A stretch of DNA of 64,000 nt from JAPHSX01 sp039714395 (GCA_039714395.1 JBDLJH010000017.1:1-64000), one strand, 5' to 3'. Shown: positions 8,043-17,213, counted from the stretch's first letter. Translations and numbers: made by a program. Notes: a model not told the origin generated them from the sequence alone.

Positions 8043-8561
8043 ATGGTGAATAAACTTTCCCCCCTGTTTTTCCTGCTTGTTTCTCTCTCCTTGAGTCTTG
8101 GCCTGTCTGCGGCGGAGAAGAAGGTAAAACCGGCTGCGATGCAGTTTTCAATTGAGCAGACGGTGATCAAGCAGCAACTTGCCGAGGGTGTCTCTGCCGA
8201 TGATGCCATTGAGGCGCTCAAATCGAAGGCGGTTGAGGTAAACATGAAGTTTGTCGCACACCAACCACTGTCGAAGGAGTTGCAGGCCAGAGGGGTTGCA
8301 TCGGGAAGGCTGGAGATTTTCCAGTTCTGTAATCCCATGGATGCCCATGAGATGGTGAAGTTTAACCCTATCTTTGCAGCCTATATGCCCTGCCGTATTG
8401 CACTGGTAGAGGATCAGGATGGAAAGAAATGGCTGATGATGTTGAATCTTGATATGTTGATTAACAGCACACCTCTACCACCTGAGCTGAAGAAGATTGC
8501 TGCAAAGGTTAATAATAACCTGATGCAAATTCTGGAGGCGGGTGCCACCGGGGAGTTCTAG
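8043..8561 (+). CDS. periplasmic DUF302-family protein
   Basis: The product has 172 residues with a clear signal peptide (hydrophobic 8-21, cleavage near LSAAE). The mature part matches the DUF302 pattern: a charged helix, a segment ending EIFQFCNP, then FNPIFAAYMPCRIALVED, with two cysteines that could form a disulfide or bind metal. The biochemical role of DUF302 is not established; members are often next to redox or sulfur genes. The second of two adjacent ATGs (8043) is preferred because AGAGG lies five bases upstream. It is a single gene, closed by a strong terminator at 8581. Confidence 0.75.
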   Translation: MVNKLSPLFFLLVSLSLSLGLSAAEKKVKPAAMQFSIEQTVIKQQLAEGVSADDAIEALKSKAVEVNMKFVAHQPLSKELQARGVASGRLEIFQFCNPMDAHEMVKFNPIFAAYMPCRIALVEDQDGKKWLMMLNLDMLINSTPLPPELKKIAAKVNNNLMQILEAGATGEF

Positions 8562-8580
8562 CTTCATATCGAGACAATGA

Positions 8581-8627
8581 AAGGGGGCAGTGCCATTAGT
8601 AGATTAAATGGTACTACCCCCTTTTTC
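8581..8627 (+). terminator. rho-independent terminator after DUF302 gene
   Basis: A 17-position stem (8581-8597 with 8607-8623) with one internal mismatch and one G-U pair, a 9-base loop, then a T run. Confidence 0.9.
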
Positions 8628-8656
8628 TTTAAGGTTAATGCCAAAGAGGATAGGTG

Positions 8657-8968
8657 ATGGTAAGAGTACTATTCACACTCGTAGTTATGGTGATAAGCAC
8701 CATGGTGGTAGCAGCTCCCACCCAGTCACAACTAGACGCGGCGCTACATGAAGTTAAATCAGAGGAGATAGTCTTCGATGCATCCTGGCAAGATATTGCA
8801 ATCCCCTCATTGGTCGCTCGAGTCTTTGACAAGGGTACGCGACGCGACGGGTATGCCGGCTACCTCTGCATGATACTTTCCGAGCATGGCATAAATGGAG
8901 GCGTAGTCAGGGTGATTGATGTAGTTAGTAAAGATCGGCAAGAATTGGGACAGGCAAAATGTAAATAA
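8657..8968 (+). CDS. small secreted protein of unknown function
   Basis: 103 residues, not recognised. Residues 4-19 are hydrophobic and end in VVAAP, a plausible signal peptide; the mature protein of about 83 residues has two cysteines (in YLCMILS and at AKCK near the C-terminus) that could form a disulfide. The ATG at 8657 is used, with AGAGGATAGG upstream; a GTG one codon earlier is less likely. The gene follows the DUF302 terminator and precedes another secreted protein 200 bp later, with no clear operon link. The space before the next gene (8969-9164) holds no gene I can support. Confidence 0.6.
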   Translation: MVRVLFTLVVMVISTMVVAAPTQSQLDAALHEVKSEEIVFDASWQDIAIPSLVARVFDKGTRRDGYAGYLCMILSEHGINGGVVRVIDVVSKDRQELGQAKCK

Positions 8969-9164
8969 AATCGGGCTGCTTCAATTTCTCATCGTCGTCG
9001 ATGCTTACTGCCATATCAGCAAATGACTACAGTCCCATGGCCTTCTCAGGTTGCTATTACCTAGGAAAATACTATGGTTTAATCTCCGGCGTGGTTGGAT
9101 AACTGCGCTCATGCGTCTGGCAGGGAGCCAATATTGACGCAGAGACTGTAAGGAGAGCGAAACT

Positions 9165-9686
9165 ATGCGTAATTTATCTCTTTTTCTTGTGGTTCTATTC
9201 CTCTCGGCAAACTCTTATGCTGGTGAATCTGCTGCGGATAAAATCGATCGTGCCAAGAGTGCGGTCCATTCCGGCATCAGTCATAACGCCTCAGTAATGG
9301 ATGTTGACGGGAAGATGTTAAAGAAAGGCTCGAACGGATGGACATGTATGCCCGGTATTGGACCCGGGGACAACCATCCTATGTGTAACGACCCGGTGTG
9401 GACGAGACTGATGAAGGCGGCGGGAACGGGTGCTGATTTCCATACTGATCGTATTGGTATTTCATACATGCTACAGGGTGATGCACACGTAAGTAATTCT
9501 AATCCTGCGGCTACAGACCCAAAAAACGGTGATGTATGGGTTCAGGAAGGCCCTCACTTAATGATTGTTGCACCTAAGGAGGCGATGAAGGGGATATCGG
9601 ATGATCCCTTTAACGGTGGCCCCTATGTGATGTGGAAGGACACACCCTATGCACACATTATGGTGCCTATTCGAGTTACTGAGTAA
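9165..9686 (+). CDS. secreted hypothetical protein
   Basis: 173 residues with a good signal peptide (RNLSLFLVVLFLSANSYAGE) and an AAGGAG site eight bases before the ATG. The mature part contains NGWTCMPGIGPGDNHPMCND, with two cysteines about ten residues apart, and later GDVWVQEGPHLMIVAP and PFNGGPYVMW. This mix of conserved Gly, Pro, Trp, Cys and His suggests a compact periplasmic domain, but I know of no experimentally defined function. It is monocistronic and followed by a strong hairpin. Its neighbours do not explain it. Confidence 0.75.
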   Translation: MRNLSLFLVVLFLSANSYAGESAADKIDRAKSAVHSGISHNASVMDVDGKMLKKGSNGWTCMPGIGPGDNHPMCNDPVWTRLMKAAGTGADFHTDRIGISYMLQGDAHVSNSNPAATDPKNGDVWVQEGPHLMIVAPKEAMKGISDDPFNGGPYVMWKDTPYAHIMVPIRVTE

Positions 9687-9707
9687 AAAAGGAAATTGAA
9701 AAAAAAT

Positions 9708-9758
9708 GGGCAGTGACAAGCGTGAATTCATATCACACGCAATTGTCACCGCCCCTTT
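9708..9758. terminator. bidirectional terminator hairpin
   Basis: GGGCAGTGACAA (9708-9719) pairs with TTGTCACCGCCC (9743-9754) with one mismatch, flanked by an A run on the left and a T run on the right. It serves the rightward secreted gene and the leftward 73-residue gene. Confidence 0.85.
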
Positions 9759-9811
9759 TATTGATTACTACCAATAGCAGAATTAATTATAAATCCATCC
9801 ACACCGTTTTC

Positions 9812-10033
9812 TTAAGATGGTTCAAAAAATTCAGCTGAGTGTCGTATCTTATGAGCGACCTTCTCAAGGCTGTTCGCGGTCTCCTCCATAATGTCGACGA
9901 GGGCCGAATCAATCCCCGCCTCTATTAGCAATGAAAGTTCATCATAGTGCTCAGCACCAAGGGAGTCACCGGCGTCTTCTACGAGTTCGCGAAAACGGTT
10001 GGTGATTTCCTGAGCATGTTTGGTGCGGTGCAT
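9812..10033 (-). CDS. small acidic helical protein coupled to PPK2
   Basis: 73 residues, acidic and predicted helical throughout (EITNRFRELVEDAGDSLG and IMEETANSLEKVAHKIRHS). The start ATG shares its A with the ppk2 stop codon (TAATG) and has AAGGAG inside the end of ppk2, so translation is coupled. I do not recognise a family. Strict coupling suggests a partner or regulator of the polyphosphate kinase, which is inference from context. Confidence 0.65.
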   Translation of the reverse strand: MHRTKHAQEITNRFRELVEDAGDSLGAEHYDELSLLIEAGIDSALVDIMEETANSLEKVAHKIRHSAEFFEPS

Positions 10034-10962
10034 TATTTTTTCTCCTTAGGTTGTTTTGGCGCCTTGTCCAGGAAGTGCTCGCCCTTTTCGTAGATGTGGG
10101 TGGCCGAACCGACGATAAGTGAGTCTGGTGGTATGGCAATCTCTTTATTTTTATTTGGATAATCGAGGCTGTTAAGGATATGGCGCATCGCGTTAATACG
10201 GGCCCTCTTTTTACAGTCTGATTTAACCACGGTCCAGGGCGCATCGGCTGTGTCGGTATAGAAGAACATGGCCTCTTTCGCCTCTGTATAGTCGCGCCAT
10301 TTATCGAGTGAGGCGAGGTCGATTGGGCTTAACTTCCACTGCTTGAGCGGGTCATGGCGGCGTTGCTGAAAGCGTCTGAATTGTTCGTTGCGACTAACCG
10401 AAAACCAGAGTTTAAAGAACTTAATACCGCTACGAACCAGCATCCGCTCAAGCTCTGGTGCCTGGCGCATAAACTCCAGGTAGTCCCCTGGCTTGCAAAA
10501 GTTCATTACCCTCTCGACACCGGCGCGGTTGTACCAGGAGCGGTCGAACAGCACGATCTCACCGTGGGTGGGAAGGTGTTTGATATAGCGCTGGAAGTAC
10601 CATTGCCCCTGTTCTTCGTCGCTCGGCTTTTCCAGTGCAACTACACGAGCACCACGTGGATTCATATGCTCCATCATGCGCTTGATGGTGCCACCCTTAC
10701 CCGCTGCATCGCGACCTTCAAACAGAATGACGATGCGTTGTCCGGTCTCTTTCACCCAGCCCTGCATCTTGAGTATCTCAATTTGAAGCTCTTTTTTGAG
10801 CTTCTCATACTCGTCACGGTTCATTTTGTCTTCATAGGGGTAGTTGGCATCGGTAAAGATCTTACGTTTGCCAAGCTTCTCGACCAGTTTTGGCTTGGCT
10901 AGTTTTTGATCTGTACGGTCAGCGGAAACCTTGGGCATGCTAAAATTTGCGTCGTTGCTCAC
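10033..10962 (-). CDS. ppk2: polyphosphate kinase 2 family (PPK2)
   Basis: 309 residues, a single-domain PPK2 enzyme moving phosphate between polyphosphate and nucleotides in the cytoplasm. Walker A is FEGRDAAGKGG (81-91) and the Walker B/lid region is FDRSWYNRAGVE (139-150), followed by SRNEQFRRFQQR; these are diagnostic. PPK2 enzymes favour NDP or NMP phosphorylation depending on class; one domain of about 300 residues fits class I, but that call is uncertain. The start is GTG at 10962, after GGAGATGAGAA. It overlaps the 73-residue gene by the TAATG junction. The 164 bp upstream, toward the convergent YihY gene, hold no gene. Confidence 0.93.
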   Translation of the reverse strand: MSNDANFSMPKVSADRTDQKLAKPKLVEKLGKRKIFTDANYPYEDKMNRDEYEKLKKELQIEILKMQGWVKETGQRIVILFEGRDAAGKGGTIKRMMEHMNPRGARVVALEKPSDEEQGQWYFQRYIKHLPTHGEIVLFDRSWYNRAGVERVMNFCKPGDYLEFMRQAPELERMLVRSGIKFFKLWFSVSRNEQFRRFQQRRHDPLKQWKLSPIDLASLDKWRDYTEAKEAMFFYTDTADAPWTVVKSDCKKRARINAMRHILNSLDYPNKNKEIAIPPDSLIVGSATHIYEKGEHFLDKAPKQPKEKK

Positions 10963-11126
10963 TTCTCATCTCCAAAAAATTACAAAAATACATCCTTTAA
11001 GTGTAGACCTAAATTTGCCGTTCTTCCTTAGGATTTGCGGTAATTTTGAGTATAGTAGTTGACAGTTTTGCTGGGGGAAATCTGCTAATTCTGCCCTCCG
11101 AATTAGGGCCGGTGCCTTTTACGCTC

Positions 11127-12026
11127 TTAGGTGTGCATGGTCTCAGGCGTTTTGGCCTTCTCGCCGCTCAGGAACGAATTTTCATACTCGGCAATTACCT
11201 GGGCACCGAATAGCAGAATCATCGCTGCCACCTCCAGTGACAGCAGCGCGACAATGCCTGTGGCGAGTGAGCCATAGATCAGGTTGACGATAGACAGGGT
11301 GGAGAAGTACCAAATGAGTAGATGGCGCGCCAGTTCCCACAGCAGGGTTGCCACAGTGCCACCGACCAGCGCGTGGCTGAGGGATATGCGACCGACCGGC
11401 ATTACCAGATAGATGGAAGAAAGCAGCACCATGAGCCCGAAGATACCGAGTAGATAGATGGCGGTGTGGCTAATATCATCCATGGCAATCTGCCAGGCAA
11501 AAAGGGTAATACTGGTTTTATCGAGCGACTCCAGGGCACCGCTGGCCAGGGTAATGAGGGAAATACCGACACCGACAAGCATGATGTAGAGATAGGGGAT
11601 GATGGCGGAGACCAGAAAGTGGCGGCGCCTGATCTCGACGCGGTGAAAGAAGATCACCGACATGGCATTTTCAAGTATGGTAAAGGCCATGGAACTGAAA
11701 AAAAGCATCACCAGAATGCCCACCCAGCCGATAACGGCGCGATGTTCGATGAATTTACTGACCTGCTCCAGCAAAAGGTCGGTCAGGCCGGGTACGAAGA
11801 GCTGCAGGTTTTCCCTGATCAGATACAGCAATGTCGTGTCATCAATGACGTGGGACAGCACTACCAGCAATAGTGTGAAAATAGGGATGATGGAGAGCAG
11901 GGTGTAGTAGGCGAGTGCACCAGAAAGCAGTAGCCCCTGATTGGCGTTAAATGCCTTGATTACCCTCCAGCTAAAGCGCAGGGGGTGGCTAAGCGGACTG
12001 CTGTTTAGCGCTGTCTTGTTCGGCAT
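11127..12026 (-). CDS. YihY/BrkB-family membrane protein
   Basis: 299 residues with about six membrane helices. The family pattern is clear: an N-terminal amphipathic stretch, LLLSGALAYYTLLSIIPIFT, then EQVSKFIEH, HRVEIRRRHFLVSAI, the YLVMPVGRISLSHALVGG loop, and a final helix with SLEVAAMILLFGAQVIAEYE. The family was once called ribonuclease BN by error; its true activity is unknown, with proposed transport roles. The protein lies in the inner membrane. It is transcribed leftward alone, divergent from the DUF2238 gene at 12169. Family assignment is firm and function is not. Confidence 0.88.
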   Translation of the reverse strand: MPNKTALNSSPLSHPLRFSWRVIKAFNANQGLLLSGALAYYTLLSIIPIFTLLLVVLSHVIDDTTLLYLIRENLQLFVPGLTDLLLEQVSKFIEHRAVIGWVGILVMLFFSSMAFTILENAMSVIFFHRVEIRRRHFLVSAIIPYLYIMLVGVGISLITLASGALESLDKTSITLFAWQIAMDDISHTAIYLLGIFGLMVLLSSIYLVMPVGRISLSHALVGGTVATLLWELARHLLIWYFSTLSIVNLIYGSLATGIVALLSLEVAAMILLFGAQVIAEYENSFLSGEKAKTPETMHT

Positions 12027-12168
12027 ATGGTCGGTGATCCGGTTGGTGATACAGGGCCAGATTAGCCAATGTCTGCGGTTGCAGCAATATACATATGTTG
12101 TTATCGATAATTTAAAGGGGCCAGAGTTTGAGGGATCACTTAAAGGGTTTAGGTGATAGAATTTGAGA

Positions 12169-12801
12169 ATGAAACGAATAAACCTGCAACCAACATCCTG
12201 GACAATCCCATTGTCGCTGTTGGCGATTTATTTAATGGTATTCGGCTTGTTAGCTGTTTCGCCCTATGATCGGGCGGTCTGGTGGGCAGAGAATATCCCA
12301 GTATTAATGGTCGTTGGGGCATTGATGTTGATATCGCGAAAATATCAGTTTTCTAATACCAGCTATATATTGATGTCAGTCTTTATTCTGTTACATACCA
12401 TCGGTGGTCATTATACGTTTGAACGAGTCCCATTTGACTGGGTCTCGGAACCATTTGGATTTGAGCGCAACCATTACGATCGTATTGCACATTTCTCTGT
12501 TGGCTTTTATGCCTATGCCATTGCCGAAGTATTGATGGTTAAAAGACTGGTGCGCAGCCGCTGGATTGTTTCTCTGTTCCCGATCTTTGCGATTGTTACG
12601 GTTGCCGGTGCGTATGAGATTATCGAATGGCAATATGCGGTATATGCTGACCCACAAGCGGGCATTGCGATGCTGGGTTCACAAGGTGATATCTGGGATG
12701 CACAAAAAGATATATTGGCGGATACGCTTGGTGCCCCGTTGGTCATAATCTTATTCTTTTACCAGCATCAAACTGCTTTGGTTCAGCTAAAGAGTGAATG
12801 A
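12169..12801 (+). CDS. DUF2238 (YjdF-like) membrane protein
   Basis: 210 residues with five or six hydrophobic helices. Conserved polar residues in the membrane part (HTIGGHYTFERVPF, RNHYDRIAHFSVGF, AYEIIEWQYA, QGDIWDAQKDILADTLGA) match the DUF2238/YjdF family, inner-membrane proteins with no proven function. The repeated His, Asp and Glu in helices could bind metal. ATG 12169 is chosen over a TTG two codons earlier; ribosome-site support is weak. The gene stands alone between YihY (divergent) and the ABC-class ATPase. Confidence 0.8.
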   Translation: MKRINLQPTSWTIPLSLLAIYLMVFGLLAVSPYDRAVWWAENIPVLMVVGALMLISRKYQFSNTSYILMSVFILLHTIGGHYTFERVPFDWVSEPFGFERNHYDRIAHFSVGFYAYAIAEVLMVKRLVRSRWIVSLFPIFAIVTVAGAYEIIEWQYAVYADPQAGIAMLGSQGDIWDAQKDILADTLGAPLVIILFFYQHQTALVQLKSE

Positions 12802-12896
12802 TGCCTGGCTTATTAGTGCAATACGGATAACGGCTCCTTTTTTCTCCTTATCTACTATATTGATATGCATAGGGATGAGTCTGGAGATGATGCCTG

Positions 12897-14597
12897 ATGG
12901 AGCACTTAAGAAAACAGTTAGAATCAATAAACCAGCACGGTTATAAGGCTTATAAGGTACTTGAGGGGGACTTCCAGTTTCCTGACTATGTGCTGCGTAT
13001 CGATCACGTGCAGGGTGATTCCTTCGCCGATCCCTCTCGCTGCCGCATCCTTATCACTGCGGCAACGGCCAATATCCCACTAGCGTTATTTAGTAACCGT
13101 TGCCGCACCATCGCACTGGAGGACTTTATCGGTCGCAGCTTTGCCACGGCCATCAGGAGCGGGACAAAAGGGAAACGCGGCTCGGGGCGCAGTGGTGAGG
13201 TCTCTATCGCTGATTACGGCCAGCAGGTTCTGGAGCGCAATGCGGTGCTGGTCAATGGGGGCAGTATTGAGGTGCGGATGCAGATTGGGCTGCCTGCCGA
13301 GGGGCGTTCCGTTGCTGCTGAGCAGGCGATCATTATGCTGTTTGAGGAGCTCCCTGCCGTAGTCACGGCTGCACTTGAGCCCTTTAGTGATGCTATTTTC
13401 CGTGTTGAGAGGCATGTCGATTCGGTTGAGGATCAGCAGGCACTGCGTTCACAGCTTGCTGATAAGGGGCTCGTTGCCTTTATCGCCGACAACGCCATAT
13501 TGCCGCGCCGCAGTGGCATAGATGAGCACCCGCTTCCTGATGCCGTCCCTTTCAGCTCACCGGCGTCACTCGCTGTTGAGTTGCAATGCCCTCACACCGG
13601 ACCGCTACGTGGGCTGGGTATCCCTCAGGGGGTGACCCTCATTGTTGGGGGTGGCTTTCACGGCAAGTCGACACTGCTGCATGCAATTGAGCGTGGAGTC
13701 TATGATCACATTCCCGGTGATGGTCGTGAGCAGGTGGTCAGTGATCCCACCGCGGTTAAGATTCGGGCGGAGGATCGACGGGCCATTACCGGTGTCGATA
13801 TCTCTCCCTTTATCAATAACCTGCCACAACAGCGGGATACCCACCGCTTCTCGACTCAGGATGCCAGTGGCAGCACCTCGCAGGCGGCCAATATCATGGA
13901 GGCACTGGCAGCGGGTTCAAAGGCGCTCCTTATCGACGAGGACACCTCGGCCACCAATTTTATGATTCGTGATGAACGGATGCAGGCACTGGTCTCTAGA
14001 GACAGGGAGCCAATCACACCGCTGCTCTACCGCATTAAGGATCTTAATACGGAGTGTGGCGTATCGGTCACCCTGGTGATGGGTGGATCGGGGGATTATT
14101 TTGATGTGGCCGATACCGTCATCATGATGGATAACTATCTCGTCAGGGATGTCACCATGGAGGCGCGACGGCTGGCTCGTGATATCAACCCCGAAGATTC
14201 AGCCTACCCCTCACTGAAGGTGGAGAGTATTCGCAGGGTAGAGCCACAATCCCTTAACCCGCGTTACCGCAACAAGAGCGAGCGGATACAGGCTCTGGAC
14301 AGGCGTCTGTTGCGCTATGGTGCGACAGAAATTGACCTGAGCCGTGTCGAGCAGTTAGTGGACAACGGTCAGCTCAGTACCATCGGTTATCTTGTCATTC
14401 ATTACTATAGAGAGGCTATCAAGAGTCCCGACAATAGCCCTGATCTTGTTGAGGGAATGTACAAGCTATGTAATAGTCTTCGTGAGCAGGGCCTGGATAC
14501 GCTGCCTCCCTATATCATGGGTACTCTGGCGATGCCTCGAGTCTTTGAGCTATTGGCTACAGTGAATCGCATGCGTAACCTCCGTTTAATCGACTAA
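12897..14597 (+). CDS. ABC-class P-loop ATPase (PF09818-type, MRB1590-like)
   Basis: 566 residues. The N-terminal domain carries a basic Gly/Ser-rich loop (SGTKGKRGSGRSG, about 88-100). The nucleotide domain has Walker A GGGFHGKST (251-259), an ABC-signature-like DASGSTSQA (322-330) and Walker B LLIDEDTSATNF (344-355). There is no membrane part. This is the predicted ATPase of the ABC class family; the trypanosome member MRB1590 binds RNA, and the basic loop here would suit nucleic-acid binding. The bacterial role is unknown. GGAG at 12883 lies ten bases before the ATG. It is monocistronic. Family assignment is strong and function is inferred weakly. Confidence 0.85.
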   Translation: MEHLRKQLESINQHGYKAYKVLEGDFQFPDYVLRIDHVQGDSFADPSRCRILITAATANIPLALFSNRCRTIALEDFIGRSFATAIRSGTKGKRGSGRSGEVSIADYGQQVLERNAVLVNGGSIEVRMQIGLPAEGRSVAAEQAIIMLFEELPAVVTAALEPFSDAIFRVERHVDSVEDQQALRSQLADKGLVAFIADNAILPRRSGIDEHPLPDAVPFSSPASLAVELQCPHTGPLRGLGIPQGVTLIVGGGFHGKSTLLHAIERGVYDHIPGDGREQVVSDPTAVKIRAEDRRAITGVDISPFINNLPQQRDTHRFSTQDASGSTSQAANIMEALAAGSKALLIDEDTSATNFMIRDERMQALVSRDREPITPLLYRIKDLNTECGVSVTLVMGGSGDYFDVADTVIMMDNYLVRDVTMEARRLARDINPEDSAYPSLKVESIRRVEPQSLNPRYRNKSERIQALDRRLLRYGATEIDLSRVEQLVDNGQLSTIGYLVIHYYREAIKSPDNSPDLVEGMYKLCNSLREQGLDTLPPYIMGTLAMPRVFELLATVNRMRNLRLID

Positions 14598-14925
14598 CAG
14601 GGAGTTAAGAAAGCAGGCTCATGCACAAAAAGAGGGCTTTATAAGAACCATTACAAGAGCTAGTATGTTCAGCGAATGAAGAGACTGCTCAATGAAGCAG
14701 ACAGAACTGACAATATTTTCCTGGAAATTACCGCAGATACTGCGTTACGCCTTGTCTAATATTTGGAGCAGTGCACCATTTTGTTCTAAATTTTCAGATG
14801 GCACCTTTGAATTGGGCGTGGCGGAACATATACAGATGTGAGAGATTGGCAAGATAGATAGAGGGATGCGGGCAAGCAGCTAATGGGAATTATGCTTTAT
14901 GCCGAAGAAATCCTCAGAGGGAAGT
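14598..14925. other. intergenic, no feature recognised
   Basis: 328 bp between the ABC-class ATPase and the hydrolase. I see no convincing reading frame, strong terminator or RNA gene. A GAGGGA site at its right end serves the next gene. Confidence 0.6.
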
Positions 14926-15774
14926 ATGAGAGAAGAGTCAAAAGATCCAGGGTTATTCAAGCTATTTAACGACGGTGAGTTGACGATTTTCTTCGTCGGC
15001 TGCGGTTCCGCCTTTAGCCGCACAATGAACCAGACCAATATTCTGGTGGTGAAGGGCGATCAGCACCTATTGGTAGACTGCGGCACCAAATCCCCCCAGG
15101 CACTGCATGACCTGCATATAGAGCCAGCGCAGATAGAGAATTTTCTCATCACTCACACCCATGCCGATCATATCGGTGGGCTTGAAGAGATGATGATGGT
15201 CAACCGCTACCTTACCGGTAAAAGACCAAATATCATTATTAACGAAGAGTTTGAAACGATCCTCTGGAATCAGTCACTACGTGGCGGCAGTGCCTACTCC
15301 GAGGTCAATAATGGACAACCACTGGGTTTTACTGATTTCTGGAATATAGTTCGTCCGACACGGGCAGCAGATATCGAGCGTGAGACATGGGAGACCCGGC
15401 TCGGTGACCTCGATATCAAAATGCCGCGCACCAAACACTTCCCAGATAACGCCAAATCGTGGCGTGACTCCTTCTGGAGCTGCGGAGTGCTATTTGATGA
15501 GCGTGTGTTATTCACCTCAGACACCCGATTCGACCCAGACCTTTTAATCGAGTTTGATGAGCGTTACAAGCTGGAGCTTATCTTTCACGACTGTCAGTTC
15601 TTTACCGGTGGAGTTCATGCTTCACTGGATGAATTAAGCACATTGCCGGATAGTCTGAAGAGTAAAATGGTACTGATGCACTACGGTGACAATTGGCAGC
15701 AGTTCGAAGAGCAGGTTAAAGCCGCTGGGTTCCTCTCTTTCGCCAAACAGAATCATAGCTACACATTCGAGTAA
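14926..15774 (+). CDS. metallo-beta-lactamase-fold hydrolase (RNase Z-like)
   Basis: 282 residues. The binuclear zinc motif THTHADHIGG is at 76-85, with later ligands in TKHFPDN, FTSDTRFD and MLMHYGD, the layout of the MBL superfamily. The early FFVGCGSAFSRTMNQTNILV and LVDCGTKSP resemble RNase Z and related phosphodiesterases, but I see no clear tRNase Z exosite arm, so the substrate is open. There is no signal peptide, so it is cytoplasmic. The ATG at 14926 has AGAGG five bases upstream; the earlier ATG at 14899 lacks a good site. It is transcribed alone. Confidence 0.82.
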   Translation: MREESKDPGLFKLFNDGELTIFFVGCGSAFSRTMNQTNILVVKGDQHLLVDCGTKSPQALHDLHIEPAQIENFLITHTHADHIGGLEEMMMVNRYLTGKRPNIIINEEFETILWNQSLRGGSAYSEVNNGQPLGFTDFWNIVRPTRAADIERETWETRLGDLDIKMPRTKHFPDNAKSWRDSFWSCGVLFDERVLFTSDTRFDPDLLIEFDERYKLELIFHDCQFFTGGVHASLDELSTLPDSLKSKMVLMHYGDNWQQFEEQVKAAGFLSFAKQNHSYTFE

Positions 15775-15901
15775 AGTCGCACTAGTTTTGACTAAAATCA
15801 AACGTTGTCATGCTGTGTGCGTGATTTTACGCTGTAACCCCAGTATTCTTGTGAAGCATACGAAGTATGAATATGTCTTTAAGTAACCATTCACCATTAT
15901 C

Positions 15902-16558
15902 ATGAATACAGTTGAACATACTCACATAGTTACCATTGTATTACTCTGGCTTGGATTCTTTTTTGTTCACTCACTTACCGCATCGCTTACACTCAAATAT
16001 TGGGTATCACGCAATTTAACCAGGTTCATGCCGGCGTATCGGCTTGTCTTCAATATTCTTTCAGGTTTGCTTATTATTCCGATAATAGCTCTCAGTTACA
16101 TCTGGAGAGGCGAGGCATTGTGGCACTGGTCGCCCGCTATTTCCTGGTTAGTGGCTATCATTATCATGGCTACTATTGCAGCTTTTATTATTTCTCTGCG
16201 TTATTACGATATGGCGGAGTTTATGGGGTTGCGGCAGTGGCGGGAAAGGAACTCTCAGGCAGAAGACCAGGAAAAGTTTGTGATTGGTGAGTTTCACCGA
16301 TTTGTACGGCATCCCTGGTACACCATGGCCATAGTGCTGATCTGGTGCCGGGAGATGGATCCTATTATGCTTACTAGCGCCATAATGCTAACCCTCTATT
16401 TTATAGTCGGGTCGCGTCTTGAAGAGCGTAAACTGGTGCAGTACCACGGTGAGATATATGAGCGTTATCGGAAAAAGGTTCCGGGTCTGGTTCCACGCCC
16501 ATGGCGATATCTGACAAGGGTAGAGGCAGATGAGCTGTTATCGCGGCTGGGCAATTGA
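15902..16558 (+). CDS. ICMT/PEMT-like membrane methyltransferase family protein
   Basis: 218 residues with about five membrane helices. The C-terminal part shows FHRFVRHPWYTMAI, then SRLEERKLVQYHGEIYERYR and VPGLVPRP, the pattern of the isoprenylcysteine carboxyl methyltransferase / phospholipid N-methyltransferase superfamily, in which the RHP and EER segments bind S-adenosylmethionine. The front half resembles NnrU-like proteins. The likely reaction is methylation of a lipid or membrane substrate, which cannot be defined. The start ATG follows a poor site. It is not in an obvious operon. Confidence 0.7.
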   Translation: MNTVEHTHIVTIVLLWLGFFFVHSLTASLTLKYWVSRNLTRFMPAYRLVFNILSGLLIIPIIALSYIWRGEALWHWSPAISWLVAIIIMATIAAFIISLRYYDMAEFMGLRQWRERNSQAEDQEKFVIGEFHRFVRHPWYTMAIVLIWCREMDPIMLTSAIMLTLYFIVGSRLEERKLVQYHGEIYERYRKKVPGLVPRPWRYLTRVEADELLSRLGN

Positions 16559-16664
16559 GTAAAGTGCAGGTCTTAGGGAATGTGTAACATAGACGGACGA
16601 CGATCAGGTATCCAGCAGCTTCTTTGCTATAGACCTCAGCACAAAAATAGAGAAGAGAGTATTT

Positions 16665-17153
16665 GTGAATAATAATGACATTATGCGCCGTATTCGATAC
16701 GCCTTTGACTTCAGTGATCCAAAAATGGTTGCGATATTTTTTCAGGCAGATCATTCAGTAACAAGAGAGCATATTAGTGACTGGTTGAGGAAGGATGATG
16801 AGCCTGAGTTTCAGACGCTTAATGATACTCAGATGGCGACTTTCCTTAATGGCCTAATTATTGACAGGCGCGGTAAAAGAGAAGGCCCACAACCCAAGCC
16901 TGAACAGCGTCTAACAAATAATATAATCTTAAGGAAGTTAAAAATCGCCCTGGATCTGAAGGCTGAGGATGTTCTTGAAATTATGGCATTAAGTGATGTT
17001 CGTATCAGTAAACATGAGTTGAGCGCTTTCTTTCGCAAACCGGGACATAAACACTACCGTGAGTGCAAAGATCAGATATTACGTAATTTTCTAAATGGTC
17101 TGCAGCTTAACTATCGCAATACCCCCAGATCAAAGTTAGATACTGCTGATTAG
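16665..17153 (+). CDS. DUF1456 (YehS-like) protein
   Basis: 162 residues with two tandem copies of a helical unit of about 70 residues: NNDIMRRIRYAFDFSD...FLNGLIIDRRG and NNIILRKLKIALDLKA...FLNGLQLNYR. This is the DUF1456 family (E. coli YehS), soluble and of unknown function. The basic linker between the copies (RRGKREGPQPKP) could contact nucleic acid, but that is a guess. The GTG start at 16665 is preceded by GAGAAGAGAG; no in-frame ATG gives the complete first repeat. Confidence 0.85.
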   Translation: MNNNDIMRRIRYAFDFSDPKMVAIFFQADHSVTREHISDWLRKDDEPEFQTLNDTQMATFLNGLIIDRRGKREGPQPKPEQRLTNNIILRKLKIALDLKAEDVLEIMALSDVRISKHELSAFFRKPGHKHYRECKDQILRNFLNGLQLNYRNTPRSKLDTAD

Positions 17154-17213
17154 GGCATGATTTTGGTGTTTCTCTATGTCGGTGAAAATTGAATTGTTAT
17201 TGGACTAAATACG

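Noticed and set aside
11127..12026. Ribonuclease BN annotation for the YihY-family gene
   Set aside because: The name came from a misassignment of the family; the sequence is a multi-helix membrane protein without nuclease motifs.
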